Origin: Siphonodentalium dalli | Lineage: Eukaryota; Mollusca; Scaphopoda; Gadilida; Siphonodentaliidae | Assembly (NCBI GenBank): GCA_032622095.1 | Contig: CP136066.1 | Span: 135,253,917-135,317,916, forward strand | Direction: 5' to 3' | DNA length: 64,000 bases | In this document: piece by piece, positions 49,598 through 60,213 of the stretch | Position numbering within the stretch: the stretch's first letter is position 1 | How the letters are laid out: each line of letters begins with the position of its first letter | Position numbers and translations under genes: made by a program | The notes under the pieces: model-generated | What the model was told of the DNA's origin: nothing | The model's input: only the letters and a program-made list of their open reading frames with translations | Databases searched by the model: none

Positions 49598-51088
49598 GTA
49601 TATTACACTAACTACTATGATATACTATAGTACAGTATGAAATAATATGCAGCAATCAATGTGCTCCTGTGACGTTTACTATAGTATATTGTGGCAATAC
49701 TATAGTCTCCCATGGTATACCATAGTACACTACTGTATAAGCACAGTCTACTGTAATACACCTCTAGTATACAACAATAAAGTATGAAAGTATGCAATGA
49801 TAGACTTTGGACTTATACTACGCGTTGTTATGTACCCTGTTGGTTGAGACCAGATTATTATTGGCTAGAATATATTCCTCTTGTTTGTCAATGCTCGTTG
49901 TTACCTCAACACAATTCCTCCATAATAAGTTATATTCACCAAACATAACATGCAACATCCATATACTCCTGGACTTTACTTTATTATATTTTGGTATTAC
50001 TATAGTGTATCAAAAGGTTACTATATTATGCCATGGAACATTGTAATATTATAGTACTATAAACACTTAGTAGGTAGTGTACCAAAGTGAGTAATGCGTA
50101 AATTTTTACATGGAATCTAACCATGGCTTATTTTGGTTGTGAACTTACATTTCCATGATAACCTCCGTGTGGAATATCAAAAAAATATGTGTAAATGTTT
50201 TCTTCAATAGAAAAAGACAAAAAAATATACTTTTTCAGATAAAAAAAATCCCTCTTTTATAATTGTAAACCTGATAGTGATCACCAAAGCAACTTTTGAA
50301 GAAATGCCGTTGTTATGTGATATTAGGACTCTCGAATCGGATGATGGGTCTTTAAAATCCCAAAGCACCACATAGTATTACTACAGTAACAATATATTAT
50401 TTCACTAGTACTGATAAGTGTCACTATAGTTTTACCATATTAATACTATGATGATGCGCGATAACTCTGTTTCGCAATAGCACATTTCGTAGCTGAGGTG
50501 TTTTCTGTCTCTTTTTACGATAAGAAAATCATATTTCGTTAATCAGCGCAAAAACAATTGAGTCTGTTGCCATTCTCATCTTGACATAATGTGGCAAGAA
50601 TATTGTTGTAACTTAGTTAAGTCAAGACATATTTCACACCTTATGTAATCACACGTGTCATTCTGGACGAGACGCTGGCTCTATGAGGCTACGTCGTTAC
50701 ACTATGCACGCCGTCATGAGGAAAAAAAAGGGAAAGTCGGGAAATTGACGTAAATGAACGGGATATCTCCAGAATCGTTCATAGCCACCCCCCAAATCCC
50801 AATATGGACTCACGTGATAAGCCCTTTACAAAAAACTATCCACTATTTGTTGAAAGTTTACTAATTTTATCGTATTGATACTCACCTGAAATTAGAATGA
50901 TACGTGGCCAACTCCTACTCGCAATTACCGATCATTTTCGTTAACATCATGGCCATGATGTATGAGTACCTCTTATAGTTTGTAAATACATGCAGGTTGT
51001 TTTTGCCTCGCTTCTCATTACTTTCCAACTTATCACTTTATGATTCATAGCAGCCAGTGTCCTCCTGATCAGGGACGTTATTATAATA

Positions 51089-51227
51089 AACTGTAACATT
51101 ATAACTCTTTAATGTTTCTGTAATTGATTGCTGTACTGTGAAGATGTAGTTCTAATATTTCGACTGTCCTGATGAAGGTCCAGCTCGGGCCGAAAGCTTG
51201 ACATTAAAGAGTTATAATGTTACAGTT
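51089..51227. repeat. 27-bp perfect inverted repeat, 85-base spacer
   Basis: 51089-51115 (AACTGTAACATTATAACTCT then TTAATGT) and 51201-51227 are exact reverse complements. The spacer ends with the hammerhead-like core described in the next entry. The arrangement resembles an end of a Penelope-like or other retroelement; no coding sequence is attached. Confidence 0.9.
51169..51195 (+). ncRNA. hammerhead-ribozyme-like core (tentative)
   Basis: CTGATGA (51169-51175), an extra A, the helix GGTCC (51177-51181) / GGGCC (51187-51191) with loop AGCTC, then GAAA (51192-51195). This is the conserved order of a hammerhead core with stem II, and the 27-bp arms lie next to it. Against it: the additional A after CTGATGA and no clear cleavage triplet or stem III. 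Hammerhead motifs are known in Penelope-like elements. Confidence 0.3.
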
Positions 51228-54048
51228 CATCACTTTATGGTCTGCGATAATGTTTTCAATAGCGGGTGTTCCCTACGAGGGATTGTACTCAAATTGCCAG
51301 TATTTGAGAGATTTATTTAGCCTGGTGTATAATAACAAGAACTTTACCAATATACCAAGTATTAGTACCAATGGAAATAGACATCGCTCTGGTATAAACA
51401 TGTTAGTCGAAATAAATCTACAAATTTCACTGTCTAATAAGAAAGGAGTAACAATATTTTACGGATGGCAGCAACACCGGAATGCAATGAATTATAAAAC
51501 GCACGTCGTCGATATATTATCGTAAAATTTTCAGGCAAATGTATCAAATAGTTGTCGCCCTGTCTCGACATAGATTTTACACGATGTGCGCTAAATGTTA
51601 CCCAATCCACATCCGTTTATTAATTGTGGTTACGCCGCTTATGCGGCAACTTCTTGCAGATCGTATAACCTAGTAAATTACTGGCAGGCAAATACAATTT
51701 TAGGTATAATTACCATATTATTATCTGCAGTTCTTTGTATATCCTTGTGCATTTAGCATATATGATCGACTCAAATTAATGTATTTGTTGCATATTTAGC
51801 GTTGAATACATTAGGCGTCTTATAAATGGTTGTATTTATGTCCCCTTTTAACGTTCAAACCAATATTTGGCAGTTCGTTGTCACCAAGGGACCCCCAGTG
51901 GCTCGTAGGTAAAGTGCATTCTGTCGGCATGTATATGCAGCACAATAAGGTCAAGTTGAAATGAACTGGTCTCTATATCTGTATCGTCGACATGCGTGTG
52001 ACAAAATGCGCATAGTAGCAAAAATATATATGCCTCTAAATTGTCGTCCAGGTCGAGTTTATATCATATAGACAAGCGGTATGCTTTTTAAAAAATGTTC
52101 TCTTATCTATGAACATAATTTGAAATGAAAAAGAACATTCCCACCATAAGACTAATTATTATTCTGAATCTAGATATGAAACGAGATCACCATTTGCTCC
52201 AAATGAGTAACTCCAGTTCATAACTTCAGATAAGCAAATGTTGTCTCGAGTTACGCATGTTTCTAACTCTTTATCATAATAGTCGTTTCAGTGGGTTTTG
52301 TTACCGTAATCGAAAGCCTTTGCTATACTTGAATCTGAGTGATTCGCGATCAGATAGTCATTATAACTTTCAAAACCATTAATTCCGCCTCATAATTCGC
52401 TTGCCATTAGAATGATACCCACTTCCAATTCCAGTAATTTGAATATATGAATATACTCACTTTAATATGGTACTTGGGCACAGGGAGCGATTTTCTCGAT
52501 AAAAGCAACTCCTAATCTTCAGGTCTCAAATTTATAAAAGTCACTCCTCAAATTGATCACGTGCCGGTGATGAATACACGGAATACTGACATAAAGACTT
52601 TATTTACTCTGGCCGAGCTTTTAAAAGGGTATCGGTTGTTTTTCAACTTTCAACCCATAATTTATACACACGTTATTACCATATCATGTGAAGACTAACA
52701 CGAAACGATATGTTATGTCCCAAGCTGAGGAAAGAAAAAGGAATTTCCTCCATGACATCAAAGAGTCTATCTGACACATATTGAGTTTGTCAGTATTTCA
52801 TGTATTTATCAAGTTATTCTGATCTCGATTGAGTTGAAATGTTACGCGTTTGTATCTTCCTTTATCCGTTGTTTAATGTATACTTAATACTCATGGGCTA
52901 TGAAAGCGCCATAAACGCTGTCTTTCAACCTACACATGAACTATTTTGTAAAAGGGAATCCCTTTTTTTTTAAATATGATAAGTTAGCCAACTATCTTCT
53001 GATTGGCTCCGATCACACACACACCGCGAATTTTGATTGGTTGACACCGGCGTAATGTTTTAAAGGTAATGGGATTCAAGACCATCGAACTCGTATTCTA
53101 GATTGCTGGGTTCACCCAGACTATACACGTACACAGCATAACAATGCGGTTGTTTGTTGAAATTATATTAGCTTGAACATTCTTATACTGATGAATCTGT
53201 CTCTCGTCTGCTTATATTATTTAATTATCTCTTTTGAACATGAAGCACAGACCACTCCATTATGAAAACATTTAGAACTGCGAGGGGTAAAAATCCCCTA
53301 ATGTGGCACCCTGTGTGCCGTGGGGTGTGGTGCAGAAGTCCTGTGTGTACTAGGGCGGCCATCTCATGTGAGGCATCGACTTGCGGCTTAGCCTATATGG
53401 TCCTCTTTCGTCCCACATCTTAAGACATGTGGTTGAGTTGACCCGACTCAATCAATCGGCTAGTGACGCCCCTCCACAGTGTTTCAGATTACATTTCTGC
53501 AATCTGTTCTATTATATTTCTACTTGTGTCTTCTGTTTTGCGGGTATGTTTCTTTCGTGTCATGTCTGTTTGCATTTGGACTTCATCACTGTTAAATGTT
53601 TAACTTTGCATGTTCACGCCTGTCTCACTGGCGAGGTACCGGGAGGCTGTTATGTGCAGTGGCTAAACGGGCCACCGCTTCAGATATGTACCAGTCTTTG
53701 ACCCGACCATAATTAGAGAGGTAGCCCGAGGCGGCTGCTGGGCAAGTTGTCGATTATTTGCTTTTCATATGGCAACTCATAACAAACAAAAATGTAAGAA
53801 TGACCACCGCCAAGTTCCACTGATGCTGAGGTCTATCCTCAGTACTTGGTACTTGGTTTTGATCCGAATGTCAAGAGACCTTCTGTATTTGTGATTGATA
53901 AAACACTACAAAGCACAGCCGGAAAATTAAAATATGTCAAACGATCACGACTTGGCCACTTAATGGCTCTCTTCTGATCGAATGTTCAAGAAAAATTCAA
54001 GCTGACGCTCTTGTGAAATTAACACCAGTGTTGCTTACTACCTTACTC

Positions 54049-54676
54049 GTATTTAAATATCGGTGCGCGAATTTAAAACTGAGCGAAAATAGTACGACTC
54101 CTGAATTTATACTAAACCGCGTGGGAAAATAATAGGGTTATATGTTCGTGAGTTACATATACATGTATTACGGAAGATTGGAGTGATTACATTTATATTC
54201 GAACAACCAATCTCAATACCATTTAAAACATATAAAGCGATATATAATTGTATAGTCTTCTACGTTTTAATGCCTGTAAAAATACACATATTTCAGAGTG
54301 AAGGTGCACGAAAGCATGTATCCATACCCACAACCCTCCATGGAGTGTCGCCGTGGTCATATAACAGTCTAGAGTTATTTATGTGAACCCAACTATTTAA
54401 AATGCAAACTATTTTGTTTTTCGGAAGTCATCAGCCTACTCGGTTTTGGTTTTACTTTTGAATATACCGTACACCCATCTTCACAACAAAATTATAATGC
54501 AGTCATGTTCTACTCGATGTCAATTTCCGTCGTGATGTTCTTTATATACTATACACACATGTATCTTTTGGATCGATTAAGAACTGACACTGTGATCACA
54601 GGACCTTTTCTAAAATAGATTTGTCAGTTTTGAATTCGCGCATTCAAAGTGCGCGAATTTAAAACTGAGCGAAAAA
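54049..54676. mobile_element. 628-bp insertion with 5-bp duplication and terminal hairpin
   Basis: TACTC flanks it on both sides (54044-54048 and 54677-54681); the sister ORF1 at 59165 is uninterrupted there. A direct 27-bp repeat starting GTGCGCGAATTTAAAACTGA is near each end (54063-54089 and 54649-54675). The right copy forms a hairpin with CAGTTTTGAATTCGCGCA (54625-54642): 18-bp stem, one mismatch, 7-base loop. No coding capacity. Confidence 0.75.
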
Positions 54677-54784
54677 TACTCACAAGACATTAAACAGTAG
54701 CAGCGCTGTGTTGAGAACTGGCGATATAGCTGATTCTTCTGAGTCAGAGATATTGACTGAATTATCACAATATAGGGCAGCCTG

Positions 54785-55118
54785 TTCTCCCGAGAATCAG
54801 TATATTATCTGCTTATAATATAGCTTATTTTAGGTAGATAATATGCTTATAATTTCCTCATTTGGGACGATAATGTGCTGAAAATGAGAACAAATGAATT
54901 ACATTATCGACTCGTAATGCGTCAATTCTAAGCGAACAATGAGACAAATAAGCCAAATTACGACTTTTAGCTCTTTAACAGATGTTTTCACTGTGGTCCC
55001 CGCCATAAAACGAAATAACGGGTAGAGTCCATCATCTGCTTATTTCAGAGTAAAATAATCACATTATGTACCTATTTCACATTATAGGCCGATTATGTGC
55101 GTATTTCAGCGAGGATAT
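54785..55118. mobile_element. short element, second copy of the family at 26110
   Basis: Shares TTCTCCCGAGAATCAG, ATTATCTGCTTATAATAT and, at the end, GATTATGTGCGTATTTCAGC then GAGGATAT with 26110-26356. It is located where the sister ORF1 reads continuously near 59255. Confidence 0.65.
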
Positions 55119-55810
55119 GTCGCCCAGGGAGTTACAGAAGTCCGCAGATTTATAAAAACAGTTAATGGACAAAAGTTCCTCTGAATAGTTATCTTCTGAC
55201 ATTCCATCGGTGCGAACATCCTCCGACATTGAAGGTTGGGTATATGAAGATGGATTCAAGCCATATGTTCCAAACCCATTGCGATGTTTTAAATGTCAGT
55301 GGTATGGCCATGGCCAGGAACATTGTAAAAGTAAAGAAACCATATGTGCACGATGTTCTATTTCTGTTCATGCTCATGCTGCAATTGATCGTTCATGTCC
55401 CATTTGGGACTATGAATTCAAGATTCAAAGATGTAAAGCCGAGAAGCATCTATTATAGGTGCTTAGAAAATAGTTGGTCCTCGATCATCCATTCCACAGG
55501 TCACATACTCAGCAATCGTGTCTACCTAAAAGTCTGTTGATGCCAGCATTCAAATACAGAGTCAAACCAAACTCGTCAGTATATCACTACACGTAGCAAC
55601 ACAAGTTGAGGAGACAGACATTTCCTCCGAAACGATCCATGCAAGTTGACCCTATTGTTCCAAAAGAAAAATCGCCTGTTGATTCGAAACAAAGATCGCC
55701 AAAGTCACTCAAACATTTCGACTCTCAGAAATGTACATCTTTGAGCTTTCAAAATTTGACCACATGGTAGATGAGAAACGGCTAAGTCTCAAAGACAAAA
55801 AAAAAGTATT

Positions 55811-55870
55811 TGTGAATCGCGGCTGTCGGTTGTGAATCGCGGCTGTCGGTTGTGAATCGCGGCTGTCGGT
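55811..55870. repeat. 20-bp tandem repeat, three exact copies
   Basis: TGTGAATCGCGGCTGTCGGT three times without a difference, within the ORF1 C-terminal region. Confidence 0.98.
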
Positions 55871-56314
55871 TGGGTGAAGGATGACATTCTGTCTCACCCA
55901 CCCGACCATCAGCTTGACGCGTTTATGAAGGTTCATGCGCGATTCATCAAATATTATAATACCTTATCACTGCAAAATCTTATTTTAAAAGCTACTTTAC
56001 ATATTTCGATGTGGCTCCTTGGTAATTTCGTGTTATTTATTTGCTATTTATTATCTATTCTTGTACTACTTTTATACGTGTTATAATATGATTGCACACC
56101 AGTCAGTTCTTAAATTTATATTCCTGACTCCAAGTAGAAACGTTCCTCTTGGGTGCTTTTATTTGTACATAGCTCACCATTGCATTGTTTTAATCCAATC
56201 CTCTCTGATTTTTCTACACAGTTGCTTCGCTACGATTTTGTATCCCTGATTCTGTTCTTGGTCGTGATTATGGCCTAGCGACTAAAACGACGTTAAACCC
56301 TCAATCAATCAATC

Positions 56315-56949
56315 TTCAAATTCGTTGAATTATTGGAACAACGATAACTTCTTCACTTAATTGTATAGACAATGCAATACACATCGTAATATTAATATTT
56401 TATTGAATGAGTTGCGGACGGCATTATGGATACCATAATGAGTGAAATGTGACTATGTGCCATCCATAACGAGATTATGATATTTTGTTCTGTATTTATT
56501 CCGCACCGGGGGTCGGGTCAAGCATTGACTGTGGCCACTGGTGATACTATAACTACCATAATTGTGACATAATTCCGATGAGAACGTTCATACACTGATA
56601 AATATGTCTGGCATTCAAAGGCACGGCTATTTTGTTCAACACTGAGTGACTATAGCTGCATATTGAATGAACGTGCCATACGACTCACTGCGCGGCAGCG
56701 TTATGTAATTTCACTGGGCGATTATACCACTAGAAATGATTCACATAAAATCAGGACCTGGGCTGAACTAATGAATCGCCGCCGAAAAACAATAAGAACA
56801 AACACTTATATGAATTAATAATAAGGAAATTGCAGAGAACTGGACGCTGGTGAACTATAATTAGGTAATGTTAAAAAGCGTTGTGGTGATAAAACTAATA
56901 GGCGACCCCTCCCCCAATTTATATATTATGTATTACGATGAATGATTAC
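56315..56949. other. unassigned DNA
   Basis: Lies between the tail of one LINE and the leader units of the next. Nothing recognised. Confidence 0.4.
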
Positions 56950-58870
56950 ATCGTGGCCCCCACACGGTGCATCCTGTGAGGTGTGATGTAGGAGTCATGG
57001 TGGTACTAGGGCGGTTGTATATACATGGATACGAGTTTGTTCATGGTCCTCTTTGGTCCCACATCTCTTCAAGCCAGGTTATTGTGTTGACTCAATCAAT
57101 CGGCTAGTCGCGCCTCTCTCAGTGTTTCACATTAAATTGATTGTTGTTATCTCTTGTATTTTGTTCATGGGGTCTAGTTCTGTTATTCATCTATGTTGTT
57201 TCTTTCGTGTCATGTCTCTATATATGAGTTTCGTCTTAATGAATGTTAGATGTTTCAATCTTGTAATGTTCACGCCTGTCTCACTTAGGGAGGTACCGGG
57301 GGTGGGGGCTTCTATACGCTTCAGCCATGTACCAATCGTTGGCCCGACCATTGTCTATTACGACGAATACTTACACCGTGGCCCCCGCGTGGGCCCGGAT
57401 TAGAATAGGCATACCGCCCCAATGCGAGGGATAAGATTCCCCTAATGTATAGCACCATGTTTGCCGTGAGACGCACCATGTGGTGTAGGAGTCCTGGAGG
57501 TACTAGGGCGGCCGTGTCACGTGATGTGTGGTGTAGGAGTCCTGGAGGTACTAGGGCGGCCGTGTCACGTGATGTGTGGTGTAGGAGTCCTGGATGTACT
57601 AGGGCGGCCGTGTCACGTGATGTGAGCTGTAGGAGTCCTGGAGGTACTAGGGCGGCCGTGTCACGTGCTGTGAGCTGTATGAGTCCTGGAGGTACTAGGG
57701 CGGCCGTGTCACGTGATGTGTGGTGTAGGAGTCCTGGAGGTACTAGGGCGGCCGTGTTACGTGATGTGAGCTGTAGGAGTCCTGGAGGTACTAGGGCGGC
57801 CGTGTCACGTGATGTGAGCTGTGGGAGTCCTGGAGGTACTAGGGCGGCCGTATCACGTGATGTGTGGTGTAGGAGTCCTGGAGGTACTAGGGCGGCCGTA
57901 TCACGTAAGACATCGACCTGTGGATACAGGTTAGTTCGTGGTCCTCTTTCGTCCTAAATCTCTTCAAGACGGTGATTGTGTTGACCCTGCTCAATCAATC
58001 GGCTAGTCACCCCTCTACAGTGTTTCAGATTAAATTGCTGTTATCTCTTGTATTGTGTTCACGGAGTCTGGTTGTCTGTTCTGTTATTCGTCTATGTTGT
58101 TTCTTTCGTGTAATGTCTCTTTGCATTTCGTTTTCATGACTGTTAGATGCCTCAATCGTGTAATGTTCACGCCTGACTCACTGGGGAGGTAGCGGGAGGC
58201 TTCTATGTGCATAGGCTAAACGGGTCACCGCTTCAGCTATGCACCAGTGTTTGGTCGTGTAAAAATCTACCGAAGTTGCAACAGTTATTCCAAAATAAAT
58301 CCTATCAGCCCCGTGTGGGCCCGGGGTACAATAGACCTATCGCCCCACTGCGATGGGTAAAAATCCCCATAATGTGGTACCCTGTTTGCCGTGTGGCGCA
58401 TCCCGTGAGGTGTGGTATAGGAGTCCTGAGGTACTAGGGCGGTCATATCACGCGAGGCATCTACATGCGGATATGACTTATTTCATGGTCCTCTTTGGTC
58501 CTACATCTCTTCAAGACGGGTGGTTGAGTTGACCCGGCCCAATCAATCGGCTAGTCATGCATCTCCACGGTGTTTCAGATTCAATTGTTGTTATATGTTG
58601 TATTGCTTGTTTGATGTTTGGAATATTGTTTTATGTTTTTTCACGTATGTTTGTGTTCTCTCCTGTCTCTTTTGTGTTCGTCCTGATGACTGTTGTGTGT
58701 TGAATCCTGCATTGTTCACTCCTTTCTCACTGTGGAGAGGTACCGAGAGGCTGCTATATGCAGTGGCTAAATGGATCACCACTTCCACTATGTACCAGTC
58801 TTTGGCCTGACCAGAATTCGAAAGGTAGTCAACGGCGGCTGCTGGGCTAATTTTCTATTTTTCTTTGCTT
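56950..58870 (+). mobile_element. three head-to-tail LINE 5' leader units
   Basis: Unit A (about 56950-57373), unit B (57377-58260) and unit C (58311-58870) repeat the same blocks: GTGGGCCCGG and ACCGCCCCA (B, C), GGTGTGGTGTAGGAGTCCTG or variants, TGGTCCTCTTT, ACATCTCTTCAAG, TCAATCAATCGGCTAGTC, GTTTCAGATT or variants, then GAGGTACCG and ATGTACCA. Unit C runs directly into ORF1 at 58876. Unit B is expanded by a 48-bp tandem array. Repeated leaders in front of ORF1 recall the promoter monomers of mouse L1; that parallel is inference. Confidence 0.75.
57481..57912 (+). repeat. 48-bp tandem repeat, nine copies
   Basis: Units of exactly 48 bp start every 48 bases from 57481; each reads TGGTGTAGGAGTCCTGGAGG, then TACTAGGGCGGCCGTGTCAC and GTGATGTG, with one to four changes. 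Because 48 is a multiple of three, an open frame of 170 codons spans it, with a repeated CRSPGGTRAAVSRDV reading. The same block occurs once in the other leader copies, so it was amplified here. Confidence 0.97.
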
Positions 58871-58875
58871 TTCGT

Positions 58876-59935
58876 ATGTCAACTTAAACCAAAGAACAAC
58901 GTATTGCTCGTAAGAATGATGACTCACCAAGTTCCAATGATGCTGTGGTATTCCCTCAGTACTTGGTTCTCGACTTTGACCCAAATTTGAAAAAAAACCT
59001 TCTATCTTTGTCATTGATAAAACGCTACAAAATAATGCTGAAATATGTCAAAGCAATCAGGACTGAGTCAATAAGTGGCTCTCTCTTGATTGAATGTTCA
59101 AAGAAAGTTCAACCTGATGCTCTGCTGCAGTTAACAACTATTTCACAGACACCAGTGTTGGTTACTCCTCACAATACATTGAACAGTAGCAGAGCTGTGT
59201 TGTGGATCGCGATATAGCTGATTCTTTTGATTCAGAAATATTGGCGGAGTTGGCACCACCACAGGGAGTTACAGAAGTCCGTATATTTAAATATACTGAG
59301 GATGGATTAAGAGTTCCTCTGAATAGTTATCTTCTGACCTTCAATCGGTGTGAACATCCACCGACATTGAAGGTTGGGTACATGAAGATAGATATAAGTA
59401 CCTATGTTCCAAATCCATTACGATGTTTTAAATGCCAGGGCTATGGCCATGGTCAGAACATTATAAAAGTAAAGAAACCATTTGTGCATGCTGTTCTGTT
59501 TCTGGTCATGAGCATAAGGATTGTACAAACCTAAAAATGTTCGAACTTTCAAGGTTAACATGCTGCAATGGATCGTTCATGTCCCATTTGGATTACGAAT
59601 TCAAGATTCAACGATTTAAAGCTGAGAAGCGTCTGTCATACATAGATGCTAAGAAAATAGTTGGTCCTCGACCATCCACTACACAGGTTAAATACTCAGC
59701 AATCGTGTCTACCAAAAAAGTGTGTTGATGCCAGTACTCAGAAACAAAATCAAACCAAACTCGTCAGTATATCACTACATGTAGCAACACAAGTTGAGGA
59801 GACTGACATTATTCCTGTTCCAGAACCTGTAGCGCAGCGTTGAGAAATTTCCTGTGAAACTAACTTTCCAAGTTGATCCAGTTCCAAAACAAAAATCTCC
59901 AAGATCTGTTAAGTCTTTTGACTCTTAGAAGCAGA
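58876..59935 (+). pseudogene. LINE ORF1 (gag-like), second copy, broken
   Basis: Directly downstream of leader unit C. Frame pieces read PQYLVLDFDPNLKKNLLSL (58950), IECSKKVQPDALLQLTTI (59090), EILAELAPPQGVTEVRIF (59232) and YVPNPLRCFKCQGYGHGQ (59402), the first knuckle, whose last Cys is lost to a frame change and a Cys-to-Tyr codon near 59460. A second knuckle, CACCSVSGHEHKDC, is intact at 59492. EFKIQRFKAEKRLSYIDAKK follows. In the ATG 58876 frame a stop occurs at codon 4. The copy ends where the LTR element starts. Probably an RNA-binding ORF1 of a jockey/CR1-like LINE; dead. Confidence 0.8.
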
Positions 59936-60037
59936 GGTTGAGCATTGAATTTTAAAAGTTCGAATCGATGCTTCGAGAGAAATGGAGCGGAGACTCCCAT
60001 GCAATTGCGTGGAAGGAAGCTTTTGGGTGAGGAACAC

Positions 60038-60178
60038 TGATATGATATGTGAAGAGATGAGTTGCCTCTGACTTACCGTTCTGTATTTGTATATTTGCAG
60101 GCTATCTGATGTACAACCATATGTCAAGTTCTAGTTGTTTAAAGCCTTAAATACCATAAAGAAAGGTTTCATCTCTCG
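60038..60178 (+). repeat. 5' LTR (minimum extent)
   Basis: Starts with TG at 60038. Identity with the 3' copy can be followed for 141 bases, with one difference (G at 60054 against T at 63876). The true end is probably a CA a few bases on, at 60181 or 60190. TGGACGACATC from 60198 might be a tRNA primer site but matches no primer I can name. Confidence 0.85.
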
Positions 60179-60213
60179 ACAATTTAATCAACTATATTGG
60201 ACGACATCACATC

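Larger units (their letters stand above)
48886..53276. other. unassigned DNA with TACTATAGTA-rich stretch
   Basis: Between 49610 and 50450 the sequence repeats ACTATAGTA/TACTATAG and CCATGG-type words many times in no strict period. The two hairpins in this interval are listed separately. GCCGCTTATGCGGC near 51636 is a short palindrome. No gene recognised. Confidence 0.4.
53769..55900 (+). pseudogene. LINE ORF1 (gag-like, zinc knuckle), interrupted
   Basis: ORF1 proteins of jockey-like LINEs bind RNA and assemble the RNP. The start is at ATG 53769; a short shift brings the frame that reads VYPQYLVLGFDPNVKRPSVF near 53830. The body resumes after both insertions with VTEVRRFIKTVN-like sequence at 55125 and, at 55260-55440, KPYVPNPLRCFKCQWYGHGQ: a CX2CX4HX4C knuckle (CFKC...H...C), then CARCSISVHAH, a degenerate second knuckle. 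The C-terminal part includes SPKSLKHF-like sequence near 55700. It is broken by two insertions and several frame changes, so inactive. Same protein as at 58876. Confidence 0.75.
53277..56314 (+). mobile_element. ORF1-only non-LTR element, nearly full copy
   Basis: In order: a leader from about 53277 (CTGCGAGGGGTAAAAATCCC, TCAATCAATCGGCTAGTGAC, CACTGGCGAGGTACCGGGAG), ORF1 (53769 to about 55900), a 3' region with CTCTTGGGTGCTTTTATTTG (56150), and the tail GCGACTAAAACGACGTTAAA with (AATC)n ending at 56314. There is no endonuclease or RT between ORF1 and the tail. It carries two insertions (54049-54676 and 54785-55118). Whether the family always lacks ORF2, or this copy is deleted, cannot be settled here. 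Confidence 0.75.

Noticed and set aside
57445-57957. 170-codon frame with repeated CRSPGGTRAAVSRDV reading
   Set aside because: Open only because the repeat unit is 48 bp; it lies in a LINE leader, and other leader copies do not keep the frame.
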